Below are positions 26,008-33,982 of a stretch of DNA of 64,000 bases, in pieces (position 1 is the stretch's first letter; the number at the start of each line of letters is the position of its first letter). The position numbers and the translations under genes were made by a program. Where the stretch lies: NCBI GenBank assembly GCA_913009685.1, contig CAJVXP010000006.1, positions 17,345 through 81,344 of the forward strand, in the 5' to 3' direction. The DNA is from an uncultured Bacteroidota bacterium (GTDB taxonomy: Bacteria; Bacteroidota; Bacteroidia; Bacteroidales; F082). The notes below the pieces were generated by a model, which did not search any database, was not told where the DNA came from, and saw only the letters and a program-made list of their open reading frames with translations.

Positions 26008-27084
26008 ATGAAGAAGTTTACATTTATTTTTGTTATCCTCGCACTTTTATGGTCGGGGAGAGCTATGAGCCAAAATGCCCGAAAAGCCAATGGTGTCAAA
26101 CATCTGGAACAGCAAATTAGTAATCTGCAACATAATTTTAATCACCTCGAGAAGGGTATTCAGGACTTGTTGTGGTATCAAAAGGTAGGCGATGTTGCTT
26201 ATATTGACAAGGTTTACATCACGGGACCGCCACGGGCTGTTGTGAAAAATCCTACTGCCATGGGCGCCAAAAATCCGGTAAAATTCTGGAGCTATGTTTT
26301 TATCCCGAAAAATATTGATCCTTCAAAAAAATATCCGCTGCTTGTTTTTCCGCATGGTGGCGTGCATGGCGATTTTACCACCTATTATACGCACATTATC
26401 CGTGAACTGATGACCCAGGGTTATGTGGTTGTGGCGCCGGAGTACCGCGGAAGCACCGGCTATGGCCGTTCGTTTTACCGCTTGATTGATTATGGCGGAC
26501 TTGAGAACGGAGATGTGTTTGCCGCCCGCAACTGGATGCTGAAAAATTATTCCTTTCTTGACCCGAAGCGTGTTGGCATCATTGGCTGGAGCCATGGCGG
26601 AATGATTACCTTAATGAATATTTTCGCACATCCGAAAGCCTACAAAGTAGCATTTGCCGGAAATCCGGTGAGCGATTTGATTGCCCGGATGGGTTATATG
26701 ACACAGAGTTACCGCAATTTGTATTCAGCCGGTTATCATATTGGCAAAACTGCCAATCAGGATGTGGAAGAGTATAAACGGCGTTCGCCGGCCTGGAATG
26801 CGGAGAAACTGGAAACACCTCTGTTGATTCATACCAATACTAACGATGCCGACGTCAACGTGCTGGAAGTGGAACATTTGATTCAGGCTTTAAAAGCTGC
26901 CCATAAAAAATTTGAATACCAGATTTATCAGAATATTCCGGGCGGGCACTCTTTCGATCGTATTGATACGCAAAAGGCACAGAGTATCCGGGTAAAAATT
27001 TATAAGTTTATTGCTCAATATCTGCATCCTGATAACCCCATTAAAACCGTTCGTCAGCTTAAAAAAGCCGCTTACCGGTTTTAA
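26008..27084 (+). CDS. Secreted alpha/beta-hydrolase, prolyl oligopeptidase (S9) type
   Basis: The 358-aa protein has a signal peptide (FTFIFVILALLWSGRAMSQN) and a hydrolase domain with the nucleophile elbow GIIGWSHGGMITL, a candidate Asp in TNTNDADVNVLEVEHLI and His in IPGGHSFDR. It lacks the beta-propeller of full S9 enzymes; a short coiled N-terminal segment (about 30-60) takes its place. Probably a periplasmic peptidase or esterase; substrate unknown. Confidence 0.82.
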   Translation: MKKFTFIFVILALLWSGRAMSQNARKANGVKHLEQQISNLQHNFNHLEKGIQDLLWYQKVGDVAYIDKVYITGPPRAVVKNPTAMGAKNPVKFWSYVFIPKNIDPSKKYPLLVFPHGGVHGDFTTYYTHIIRELMTQGYVVVAPEYRGSTGYGRSFYRLIDYGGLENGDVFAARNWMLKNYSFLDPKRVGIIGWSHGGMITLMNIFAHPKAYKVAFAGNPVSDLIARMGYMTQSYRNLYSAGYHIGKTANQDVEEYKRRSPAWNAEKLETPLLIHTNTNDADVNVLEVEHLIQALKAAHKKFEYQIYQNIPGGHSFDRIDTQKAQSIRVKIYKFIAQYLHPDNPIKTVRQLKKAAYRF

Positions 27085-27225
27085 ACCCCATATTTCTGAT
27101 ATTGGTTTTCCCGGCTCTTTTGACTCCGAAAATTTCCGGAGTATTTTGGAAAAAGGGTCAACGATTTGCCCGGTCCGGAAGAGAGGAAAGTAAAAAGGAC
27201 TATCCGGATTCTGTGTTTTAAGCCA

Positions 27226-27987
27226 TCAGCCTTTAAAGTGCTCCAGCCGGAATTCGCCATTGCTAAATACACCATAAGAAAAATGAGAAATCCAGTCGCC
27301 GAGAATGACCAGCCCGGTTTTCGGGTTTATTTCCGTTATCACGGGCATGTGGCGGTGTCCGAAGACAAAATAATCCACATCTGGAAATTGCCCTGCCATT
27401 TTCAAAGCATACAAGTACAACAGCTCTTTTTCTTTTTCAAAGGAGCCTTCTTCCTCGCCGACATTACTCATTTTTGCCAGCCTGCTTCTTTTTGAGAAAT
27501 AGTTTCCCATCCAGGCACCAACATCCGGATGCAACCAGCGAAAAAGAAACTGATTTGGCTTGAACTCAAAAACGGCTTTCAGAAATTTATAATTTCTGTC
27601 GCCCGGGCCCAGCCCATCACCATGGGCAAGGTAAAAGGTCTTCCCCATCATTTCACGAATCACAGGTTTTCGGTAAATAGTGATGCCGGTTTCCTTTTCC
27701 AGATAATCGAAAGCCCAAAGGTCGTGGTTACCACGAAAGAGGTGAACCGGGATTCCAGCATCTACAATCTCCGCCAGCTTGCCAAGCAGGCGGACAAAAC
27801 CTTTGGGTACTACAGTTTTGTATTCAAACCAGAAGTCGAATACATCGCCCATGAGGAAAATTCCCACAGCATCGTGGCGTACCGTTTCTAACCATCTCAC
27901 CAGTAATTTTTCTCGTTCCAGACTACTGGCATGGTCAGGGATTCCGAGATGGAAATCGGAAACAAAATATATGCTTTTTCTTTTCAA
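27226..27987 (-). CDS. lpxH: UDP-2,3-diacylglucosamine diphosphatase
   Basis: LpxH hydrolyses UDP-2,3-diacylglucosamine to lipid X in lipid A synthesis. The calcineurin-like metal motifs are FVSDFHLGIPD, LMGDVFDFWFEY, FRGNHDLW, LAHGDG and VFGHRHMP in order (253 aa). It follows punA and lpxK on the same strand (9-bp gap), so two lipid A genes probably share a transcript with a purine salvage gene. Confidence 0.93.
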   Translation of the reverse strand: MKRKSIYFVSDFHLGIPDHASSLEREKLLVRWLETVRHDAVGIFLMGDVFDFWFEYKTVVPKGFVRLLGKLAEIVDAGIPVHLFRGNHDLWAFDYLEKETGITIYRKPVIREMMGKTFYLAHGDGLGPGDRNYKFLKAVFEFKPNQFLFRWLHPDVGAWMGNYFSKRSRLAKMSNVGEEEGSFEKEKELLYLYALKMAGQFPDVDYFVFGHRHMPVITEINPKTGLVILGDWISHFSYGVFSNGEFRLEHFKG

Positions 27988-27996
27988 TAGTTTGTG

Positions 27997-28806
27997 TTAC
28001 AAGTCTTTAATTACATCTTTAAAGATGGTAATCAGCTTGGGGGTAACCTGTTCTACTGCGGCAAGGACCTCCTGATGCGAAATCTCAATGATTTTTCCTT
28101 TCACCCCCAAATCGGAGATGACCGTTACGGCAAAAACAGGCATGTCCATGTGACGTGCTACAATAACTTCAGGAACGGTTGACATTCCCACGGCATCGGC
28201 ACCGAGACTGCGGATGTAATAATATTCGGACGGAGTCTCGTAGGTTGGACCTGTTGTGCCGGCATAAACGCCGGTCTTGTAATGAATGCCGTGATGGCGA
28301 GCCGCACGGGTGGCCTTACTTAGCAACTTCTTATCGTAAGCTTCACTCATATCCACAAAACGGGGGCCAAGTTCCTCAAAGTTCTGACCGATTAACGGAT
28401 TGGGTAACAAATTGATATGGTCAGTGATAAACATAATGTCTCCTACTTCAAAATCAGGATTTACACCACCACTGGCATTGGAAACAAAAAGGTATTGAAT
28501 GCCCATATGTTTGAAAACCCTAACGGGGAAAGTAACTTCCGACATGGTATAGCCTTCATAATAATGGAAACGCCCCTGCATGGCTAATACTTCCACACCA
28601 TTGAGTGTCCCAAAAATCAATTGTCCTTTGTGCCCTTTTATGGTTGAAACCGGGAAATTGGGTATGTCGGTGTACAATATTTTTTCGCTGACTTCGATAT
28701 CGTTTGCCAGGTCTCCCAAACCGGAACCTAAAATAATGGCTATGCGCGGTTTAATACTTATCTTTGATTGAATGAACCGTGCTGTCTCTTTGATCTTCCC
28801 TAACAT
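27997..28806 (-). CDS. Purine nucleoside phosphorylase
   Basis: The enzyme cleaves purine nucleosides with phosphate. Motifs are IAIILGSGLGDLAND, TIKGHKGQLIFG, QGRFHYYEGY and SNASGGVNPDFEVGDIMFITDHINLL, typical of the trimeric PNP-I class (269 aa from ATG 28806). The ORF-track start at 28839 is further inside lpxK. Even from 28806 the gene overlaps the 3' end of lpxK by 56 bp, implying translational coupling. Confidence 0.92.
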   Translation of the reverse strand: MLGKIKETARFIQSKISIKPRIAIILGSGLGDLANDIEVSEKILYTDIPNFPVSTIKGHKGQLIFGTLNGVEVLAMQGRFHYYEGYTMSEVTFPVRVFKHMGIQYLFVSNASGGVNPDFEVGDIMFITDHINLLPNPLIGQNFEELGPRFVDMSEAYDKKLLSKATRAARHHGIHYKTGVYAGTTGPTYETPSEYYYIRSLGADAVGMSTVPEVIVARHMDMPVFAVTVISDLGVKGKIIEISHQEVLAAVEQVTPKLITIFKDVIKDL

Positions 28807-29839
28807 AATTGAAAATTTGATCGTTAAACTTCTTTTCATCCTGCCCGTGAAATTTTACCTCAATGGGGAGGTAAATTAGTGGCAGGTCTTCCAGGAAGCG
28901 AAGATAGGGAGAATTTATCAACCGCATGGCATCTTTTTCAGTTGTAACAATCAGCTTTTTTTTGGCAAATTGCCTGTCCCACGTTTTTCTGATGAGCCGG
29001 ATGTCTTTTTTCTTGTATTTGTGGTGGTCGGGAAAATCGATAGTGATCAATTCGCGGCAACGATAACGAAGATAATCTTTTAAAGGATAAGGATTGGCAA
29101 CGCCGGTAAACAAAATGATAACGCTGTAATTTTTATCAAGTTTGACTTTTTCAAATGAGGGGAAACTTACGGGGGCACCATATTTTACATAAGAAAAGTA
29201 AATTTTTTGATATGGCGCAGGATGCAATTTTTCTTCGATTAATCTTCTGACAAGGGGTGAAAGGATTTTTTCCGTTTTAGTAACAATAATTATATCAGCC
29301 CGTTTTGCAGATGCTTTCAGGTCGCGTAACATCCCTGTTGGGAGAAGATAATCGTCGGTGTATAGCCTGCGGTAGTCGGTGAGTAAAAGAGAAAGTCCGG
29401 GTTTTATGTATCTGTGTTGAAAAGCATCATCCAAAATAATGATTTCCGGGGGCTCTTCCATTTTCAAAAGCCTGCTGACACCGTGGCAGCGATCTTTGTC
29501 CACCGCAATACGAATTTTATCGCCGAAGTTTTGTAAATATTGCAATGGTTCATCTCCAATATCCTGAAATGAGCAGGAACTGTTTGCCAAAACAAAGCCT
29601 TTACTTTTCCTTGAGTAACCCCGGCTGAGAATAGCCACCCGAAAATCTTTGATAAGTAAGCGGGTAAGATACTCGGTATGCGGCGTTTTTCCTGTGCCGC
29701 CTATGGTAATATTTCCCACACTGATAATCGGCACATCAAAAGACTCTGATGGCAAAATACCTAAATTGAATAAAAGATGCCTAAAACTTATAACCAATCC
29801 GTACAAAAGCGCGAATGGAAACAACAATATTTTCAGCAT
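28751..29839 (-). CDS. lpxK: Tetraacyldisaccharide 4'-kinase
   Basis: LpxK phosphorylates the lipid A disaccharide at the 4' position. The 362-aa protein has an N-terminal membrane-associated helix, the P-loop VGNITIGGTGKTPHTEYL, the metal motif IILDDAFQHRYIKPGLSLLLTDY and the C-terminal KLIVTTEKDAMRL. It is the first gene of lpxK-punA-lpxH and is divergent from the NIF3-type gene. Confidence 0.94.
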   Translation of the reverse strand: MLKILLFPFALLYGLVISFRHLLFNLGILPSESFDVPIISVGNITIGGTGKTPHTEYLTRLLIKDFRVAILSRGYSRKSKGFVLANSSCSFQDIGDEPLQYLQNFGDKIRIAVDKDRCHGVSRLLKMEEPPEIIILDDAFQHRYIKPGLSLLLTDYRRLYTDDYLLPTGMLRDLKASAKRADIIIVTKTEKILSPLVRRLIEEKLHPAPYQKIYFSYVKYGAPVSFPSFEKVKLDKNYSVIILFTGVANPYPLKDYLRYRCRELITIDFPDHHKYKKKDIRLIRKTWDRQFAKKKLIVTTEKDAMRLINSPYLRFLEDLPLIYLPIEVKFHGQDEKKFNDQIFNYVREDQRDSTVHSIKDKY

Positions 29840-29874
29840 GAAGAAGATAAAAATAAATGATCCTTACAATTCTT

Positions 29875-29882
29875 TAATTTTG
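29875..29882 (+). promoter_or_regulatory. -7 box of the NIF3-type gene
   Basis: TAATTTTG matches TAnnTTTG in the AT-rich divergent gap, about 70 nt before ATG 29952. Confidence 0.45.
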
Positions 29883-29951
29883 TGTAAATTTATAAAAAAT
29901 TTAAAATACAATTTACAAAAAAATAAATTTTTAAAAAAACTTTACATTAAG

Positions 29952-31043
29952 ATGACGATAAATGAATTAAGCCGGTATCTTGAAAATTTTGCTCCGCTTG
30001 CCTTGCAGGAGTCTTACGATAACTCCGGCTTGCTTATAGGATCGCCGGAAAAAGAGGTGGAAAAAGCCCTCATCACATTGGATGTTACTCATGAGGTGAT
30101 GGATGAGGCCATTGCTCTGGGTTTCGGATTGATTATCGCGCATCATCCGTTGATATTTAAAGGATTAAAGCGATTGAGAGGTGGAAACCTTGTGGAAGAT
30201 TTGGTGATTAAAGCCGTAAAAAATGATGTGGCAATTTATGCTATACATACTAATCTCGATAACATCGCTGAAGGCGTAAACGCTCGTCTGGCGCTGCAAC
30301 TCGGGCTGCAAAATACCAGAATACTGTCACCGGCAGGTAAGCTGAAGAAGCTCGTGGTTTTTTGTCCGGAAAGTCATGCGGAAGTGGTCAGAGAGGCTGT
30401 ACTGAATGCCGGCGCCGGGCATATTGGCAATTACAGTCATTGTAGTTACACTACTGCCGGTGAAGGAAGTTTTAAGGCGCTGGAAGGAACACATCCGTTT
30501 GTAGGAAAGCAGGGCGAGATTCATTTTGAGAAAGAGGTGCGTCTCGAAGCTATTGTACCCGAAAGTCTTTTGGATGTCGTTTTACAAGCGATGCTTGTGG
30601 TTCATCCTTACGAGGAAGTGGCTTATGATATTTATACGCTTGAAAATACCGATGCTAACGCAGGTGCCGGTATGTTAGGAGAATTGCCGGAAGCCATGGC
30701 CCCTGCTGACTTTTTGCAACGGGTAAAAAACCGTCTTGGAACACAGGCTCTGCGCCACGGCCTGCTTATCGGCAGAAAAGTGAAAAAGGTCGCTATTTCG
30801 GGCGGTAGCGGTAGTTTTCTTATGGGAAAAGCTTTTGCTTCGGGCGCGGATGCTTTTGTAACAGCTGATTTAAAATATCACGATTTTTTTCACTACCAAA
30901 ACCAAATGATACTAATAGATGCCGGACATTATGAAACAGAACAATTTACTAAAGATTTATTATTTGAATTATTAACCAAAAAATTTCCTAATTTTGCACT
31001 CCAAATTTCAAAATTTAATACAAATCCGGTTTCCTTTTTGTAG
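29952..31043 (+). CDS. NIF3-like dinuclear metal-centre protein
   Basis: The start is ATG 29952 (MTINELSRYLENFAPLALQESYDNSGLLIG, 363 aa); the ORF-track start at 29649 would run through lpxK. Conserved metal-binding segments are IIAHHPLIFKGLKRL, YAIHTNLDN and DAGHYETEQF. The central insert (about 120-240, HPYEEVAYDIY) resembles the CutA-like domain of long family members. The family forms hexamers with two metal ions per subunit and has no settled reaction. A coiled-coil zinc-ribbon gene follows after 21 bp. Confidence 0.9.
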   Translation: MTINELSRYLENFAPLALQESYDNSGLLIGSPEKEVEKALITLDVTHEVMDEAIALGFGLIIAHHPLIFKGLKRLRGGNLVEDLVIKAVKNDVAIYAIHTNLDNIAEGVNARLALQLGLQNTRILSPAGKLKKLVVFCPESHAEVVREAVLNAGAGHIGNYSHCSYTTAGEGSFKALEGTHPFVGKQGEIHFEKEVRLEAIVPESLLDVVLQAMLVVHPYEEVAYDIYTLENTDANAGAGMLGELPEAMAPADFLQRVKNRLGTQALRHGLLIGRKVKKVAISGGSGSFLMGKAFASGADAFVTADLKYHDFFHYQNQMILIDAGHYETEQFTKDLLFELLTKKFPNFALQISKFNTNPVSFL

Positions 31044-31064
31044 GTAGTTGAAACATAAGTTATT

Positions 31065-31853
31065 ATGACAAAAAAAATAAAAAATAGCATGCGAGAACAA
31101 GAAGTGAGTGTTGAGCAGAAGCTTACAGCATTATATAGTCTTCAACAGATCGACTCTCAAATTGACAAAATTAAGATTGTAAGAGGCGAACTTCCGTTAG
31201 AAGTGGAAGACCTCGAGGACGAAATTGCCGGTTTGGAAACCAGAATTGCTAATTTCCAGGAAGAGAAAGACAAATTTGAGCAGTTTATCACGGAGAAAAA
31301 TGAGTCCATCATAGAGAGTAATGCGCTGATAAAGAAATATACGGAGCAGCAGATGAATGTCCGAAATAACCGTGAATATGATTCCCTGACCAAAGAGATA
31401 GAGTTTCAGAACCTGGAGATTCAGCTTTCTGAGAAAAAAATTAAAGAAGCCAAATTTCGTATTGATGGTATTGTGGCGGATATGAAAGATGCCAGCGAAA
31501 AGCTGGAAATGCGTCAACAGGACCTTGCGGCAAAAAAGTCTGAGCTTACCGGTATCATTGCCGAGACTGAAAAAGAGGAGGATGATCTGGTTAAGAAATC
31601 ACAGCAGAATGAAGAACTTATCGAAGAGAGATTGCTGACTGCTTATAAACGTATCCGTACAAATGCGCGCAACGGGCTGGCTGTTGTGCAGATAGAAAGG
31701 GATGCCTGTGGCGGATGTTTCAACAAAATTCCACCTCAGCACCAATTAGATATCAAACTGCACAAGAAAATCATTGTGTGTGAATATTGTGGCCGTATTT
31801 TGGTGGACGAAGATATTGCCAAAAAGTATGCACAGGAAAATGAAAAAGAGTAA
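31065..31853 (+). CDS. Coiled-coil protein with C4 zinc ribbon
   Basis: The 262-aa protein is mostly a long antiparallel coiled coil (about 20-190, rich in E and K) ending in a zinc ribbon, CGGCFNKIPPQHQLDIKLHKKIIVCEYCG. This is the zf-RING_7/DUF164-type family often found next to NIF3-like genes. The role is unclear; proposed roles include nucleic acid or translation-related binding. The start at 31065 gives the usual MTKK... N-terminus; ATG 31089 is an alternative. Confidence 0.88.
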   Translation: MTKKIKNSMREQEVSVEQKLTALYSLQQIDSQIDKIKIVRGELPLEVEDLEDEIAGLETRIANFQEEKDKFEQFITEKNESIIESNALIKKYTEQQMNVRNNREYDSLTKEIEFQNLEIQLSEKKIKEAKFRIDGIVADMKDASEKLEMRQQDLAAKKSELTGIIAETEKEEDDLVKKSQQNEELIEERLLTAYKRIRTNARNGLAVVQIERDACGGCFNKIPPQHQLDIKLHKKIIVCEYCGRILVDEDIAKKYAQENEKE

Positions 31854-31968
31854 AAACTAAAGTGTTGTAACATAAGTCGTTTGAAACTTTTGTAACAAAG
31901 AAAAAGCGCAAAAGAACGGGGGAAAAAAGCATAGGCTGTTTCGTTACAATTCCCTAATGTCCGGGGAC

Positions 31969-32502
31969 TTACTCTTTTCCGAGGCGGCTTATAATGGCCT
32001 TGGCTATTAAAAAACTCTCTTCGTTTAATCTGAAAATCAGAGGTCTGTCGAGATTAAATTTGGCGATTATCACCTCAAGCTGATTTTCACGAACGGTGAT
32101 TAAAACAGGAAAATTCTTCTTTATCAGATTGTGAAAAGCAGAATACCAGACTTTTTCTTCCAGTTCAAACCGTCCGATTTCATCTATCACTGCCAGTGTT
32201 CCCTTTCGCCTCATTCCTGATGCAATAATCTCTTTTCCCTGTTTTACGGTTCCGGAAGTGAAAATAAACCTTCCTCCGGCAGCATCTACCGACTGTTGCC
32301 GGTTGCAAAGCGTATAGTCTGTTCTTGTTTGAATATCGACGATACGGAAGCGACTCCGCCTTCCGTTTTGCCATTCGCCAATGGCATAAAAACCGAAAAC
32401 GTCAGGTAATTCCTTTTTCAGATGCCGAACTACTTCCATTACTTTGGTGGTTTTTCCCGCTCCCTGACTGCCGGTGATGATAAATACGCTGGCCTTTTCC
32501 AT
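31969..32502 (-). CDS. THEP1-like nucleoside-triphosphatase
   Basis: The 177-aa P-loop protein has Walker A FIITGSQGAGKTTKV and Walker B TLAVIDEIGRFEL. It resembles the THEP1 family of NTPases (ATP and GTP hydrolysis in vitro, biological role uncertain). It is divergent from prmC and has no operon partner. Confidence 0.8.
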   Translation of the reverse strand: MEKASVFIITGSQGAGKTTKVMEVVRHLKKELPDVFGFYAIGEWQNGRRSRFRIVDIQTRTDYTLCNRQQSVDAAGGRFIFTSGTVKQGKEIIASGMRRKGTLAVIDEIGRFELEEKVWYSAFHNLIKKNFPVLITVRENQLEVIIAKFNLDRPLIFRLNEESFLIAKAIISRLGKE

Positions 32503-32592
32503 TTTACAAAGCTATGAATTTGATGGGTTCTCCGATTGTTGGTAATAAAAACTTTAAACCTTTTAAATGCCTGGCATTAGGTTCCGAGTAGT

Positions 32593-32600
32593 TATATTTG
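32593..32600 (+). promoter_or_regulatory. -7 box immediately upstream of prmC
   Basis: TATATTTG matches TAnnTTTG and ends only 4 nt before the prmC ATG. If used, transcription would begin at or within a base or two of the start codon, giving a leaderless mRNA. Confidence 0.5.
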
Positions 32601-32604
32601 CAAC

Positions 32605-33477
32605 ATGGTTTACGCAACAAACAGGTTGGCTGAAATAAAAAAGGTTCTGGTGGAAAGACTTTCCGGGATTTATGCCCGGAAGGAGGCGGAAAATTTGGTG
32701 AATATGCTCATCAGGCATTACTATGGGTTATCGCGGGCTATGCAGCAGGTTCAGATTGAAAGAAGGCTTTCCGGGTCGGAAATGCTGGCTATACAAGAGG
32801 CTGTCAAACGTTTGCTGAATTCGGAGCCGATACAATATGTACTGGGGAATGCCGAATTTTACGGCTTACAGATTGAGGTGGGCAGGGGAGTACTCATTCC
32901 GCGTCCCGAAACGGAAGAGCTTGTCGGAAAGATTCTTGAAGATAATTCGGGTGCCGATTTTGAGATTCTCGATATTGGAACCGGCAGCGGATGTATTGCC
33001 CTGGCGTTGAAAAATGTCCTGCCCGGGTGCAATGTAACGGCTATTGATGTTTCTGCCGGCGCTCTTTCTCTGGCCCGCAAAAATGCAAAGAAACTTAATT
33101 TGGATATTGATTTCCGGCAGTGTAATATTCTAAATACCGAAGCATGTTGGTCAACATTGGGCAAAAGCTTTCACATCATAGTGAGCAATCCGCCTTATGT
33201 ATTGCAGAAAGAGAAAAAAGAAATGGCAGACAATGTTTTAAAATATGAGCCTCATTTGGCGCTTTTTGTGGAAGATGCCGACCCTTTGTTATTTTACAGG
33301 AAAATCATGGGCTTTGCCCGTAAAGCGTTGAAACCAGGTGGAAAACTTTATTTGGAAGTCAATGCAAATTATGCCGCTGAAACGGCCTCCTTGTTTGAAA
33401 GGGATATTTTTAATTTCCCTGAAATTTCTGCTGACATCCATGGAAAGTCACGTTTTCTAATCGTCAAAAAGCATTAG
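32605..33477 (+). CDS. prmC: Peptide chain release factor N5-glutamine methyltransferase
   Basis: PrmC methylates the GGQ glutamine of release factors. The 290-aa protein has the helical N-terminal substrate domain, GVLIPRPETEELV, the SAM-binding ILDIGTGSGCIALAL and the catalytic NPPY in IIVSNPPYVLQKEKKEM. The family N-terminus fits the start at 32605 and no later ATG would keep that domain whole. Confidence 0.94.
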   Translation: MVYATNRLAEIKKVLVERLSGIYARKEAENLVNMLIRHYYGLSRAMQQVQIERRLSGSEMLAIQEAVKRLLNSEPIQYVLGNAEFYGLQIEVGRGVLIPRPETEELVGKILEDNSGADFEILDIGTGSGCIALALKNVLPGCNVTAIDVSAGALSLARKNAKKLNLDIDFRQCNILNTEACWSTLGKSFHIIVSNPPYVLQKEKKEMADNVLKYEPHLALFVEDADPLLFYRKIMGFARKALKPGGKLYLEVNANYAAETASLFERDIFNFPEISADIHGKSRFLIVKKH

Positions 33478-33490
33478 AAGTCCCCATTAA

Positions 33491-33979
33491 TCATTTGCTG
33501 CTGGTGGCTACATTGAGCCGGGGAAAAAGCTCTTCAAGAAAAGCTTTTGTTTTGTTGTAGATGCCCGGGTTGTTCGATTCGCGTGGTCCTACAATGTTTA
33601 TAACAGATATATCACTGTTTTCGAGAAGGCTTAAAATACCTGTCTCCTGATCTTCCACATTCATGGTGAGATAAATTATATAAGTGGGGATGTTCCGTTT
33701 TTCAGCCTGATCTATGGCAAGAACGGTACCTTTGTCCGGTTTACCGTCCACAAAAACCAGCAATCCCTGACTCTCCTCCACGTTTTTAATTGTACGTTCC
33801 CTGTAACGGGATTCTTTTGTTTCTCTTAAAGGATAGGAAAGGGGTATAATACCGTCTTCAGCTCTTCGTCCTTTGGGGCACCAACCAGAACAGGGTATGT
33901 TATTTTCCAATGCAAAATCCATGGCCGCCCTGTCCACGCCGGTTTGTCCTCCCGAAATGATTTTTAACGATTTGATCAT
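33491..33979 (-). CDS. SLOG-family protein (putative molybdenum carrier/YpsA type)
   Basis: The 162-aa protein matches the cpYpsA pattern: KIISGGQTGVDRAAMDFALENNIPCSGWCPKGRRAEDG, then TKESRYRERTIKNVEES and a Rossmann-like VFVDGKPDKGT. The family is named a putative molybdenum carrier, but its SLOG fold suggests nucleotide or ligand sensing. It lies 3 bp after the phosphate transporter gene on the same strand. It is about 21 kb from the molybdenum cofactor operon, so I would not link them. Confidence 0.82.
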   Translation of the reverse strand: MIKSLKIISGGQTGVDRAAMDFALENNIPCSGWCPKGRRAEDGIIPLSYPLRETKESRYRERTIKNVEESQGLLVFVDGKPDKGTVLAIDQAEKRNIPTYIIYLTMNVEDQETGILSLLENSDISVINIVGPRESNNPGIYNKTKAFLEELFPRLNVATSSK

Positions 33980-33982
33980 AAA

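Noticed and set aside
29649-29951. 101-residue N-terminal extension of the NIF3-type protein
   Set aside because: It is antisense to lpxK and lacks family similarity; the family N-terminus begins at ATG 29952.
33491-33979. SLOG protein as part of the molybdenum cofactor system
   Set aside because: The family name suggests molybdenum, but the gene is 21 kb from the operon and pairs with a phosphate transporter instead.
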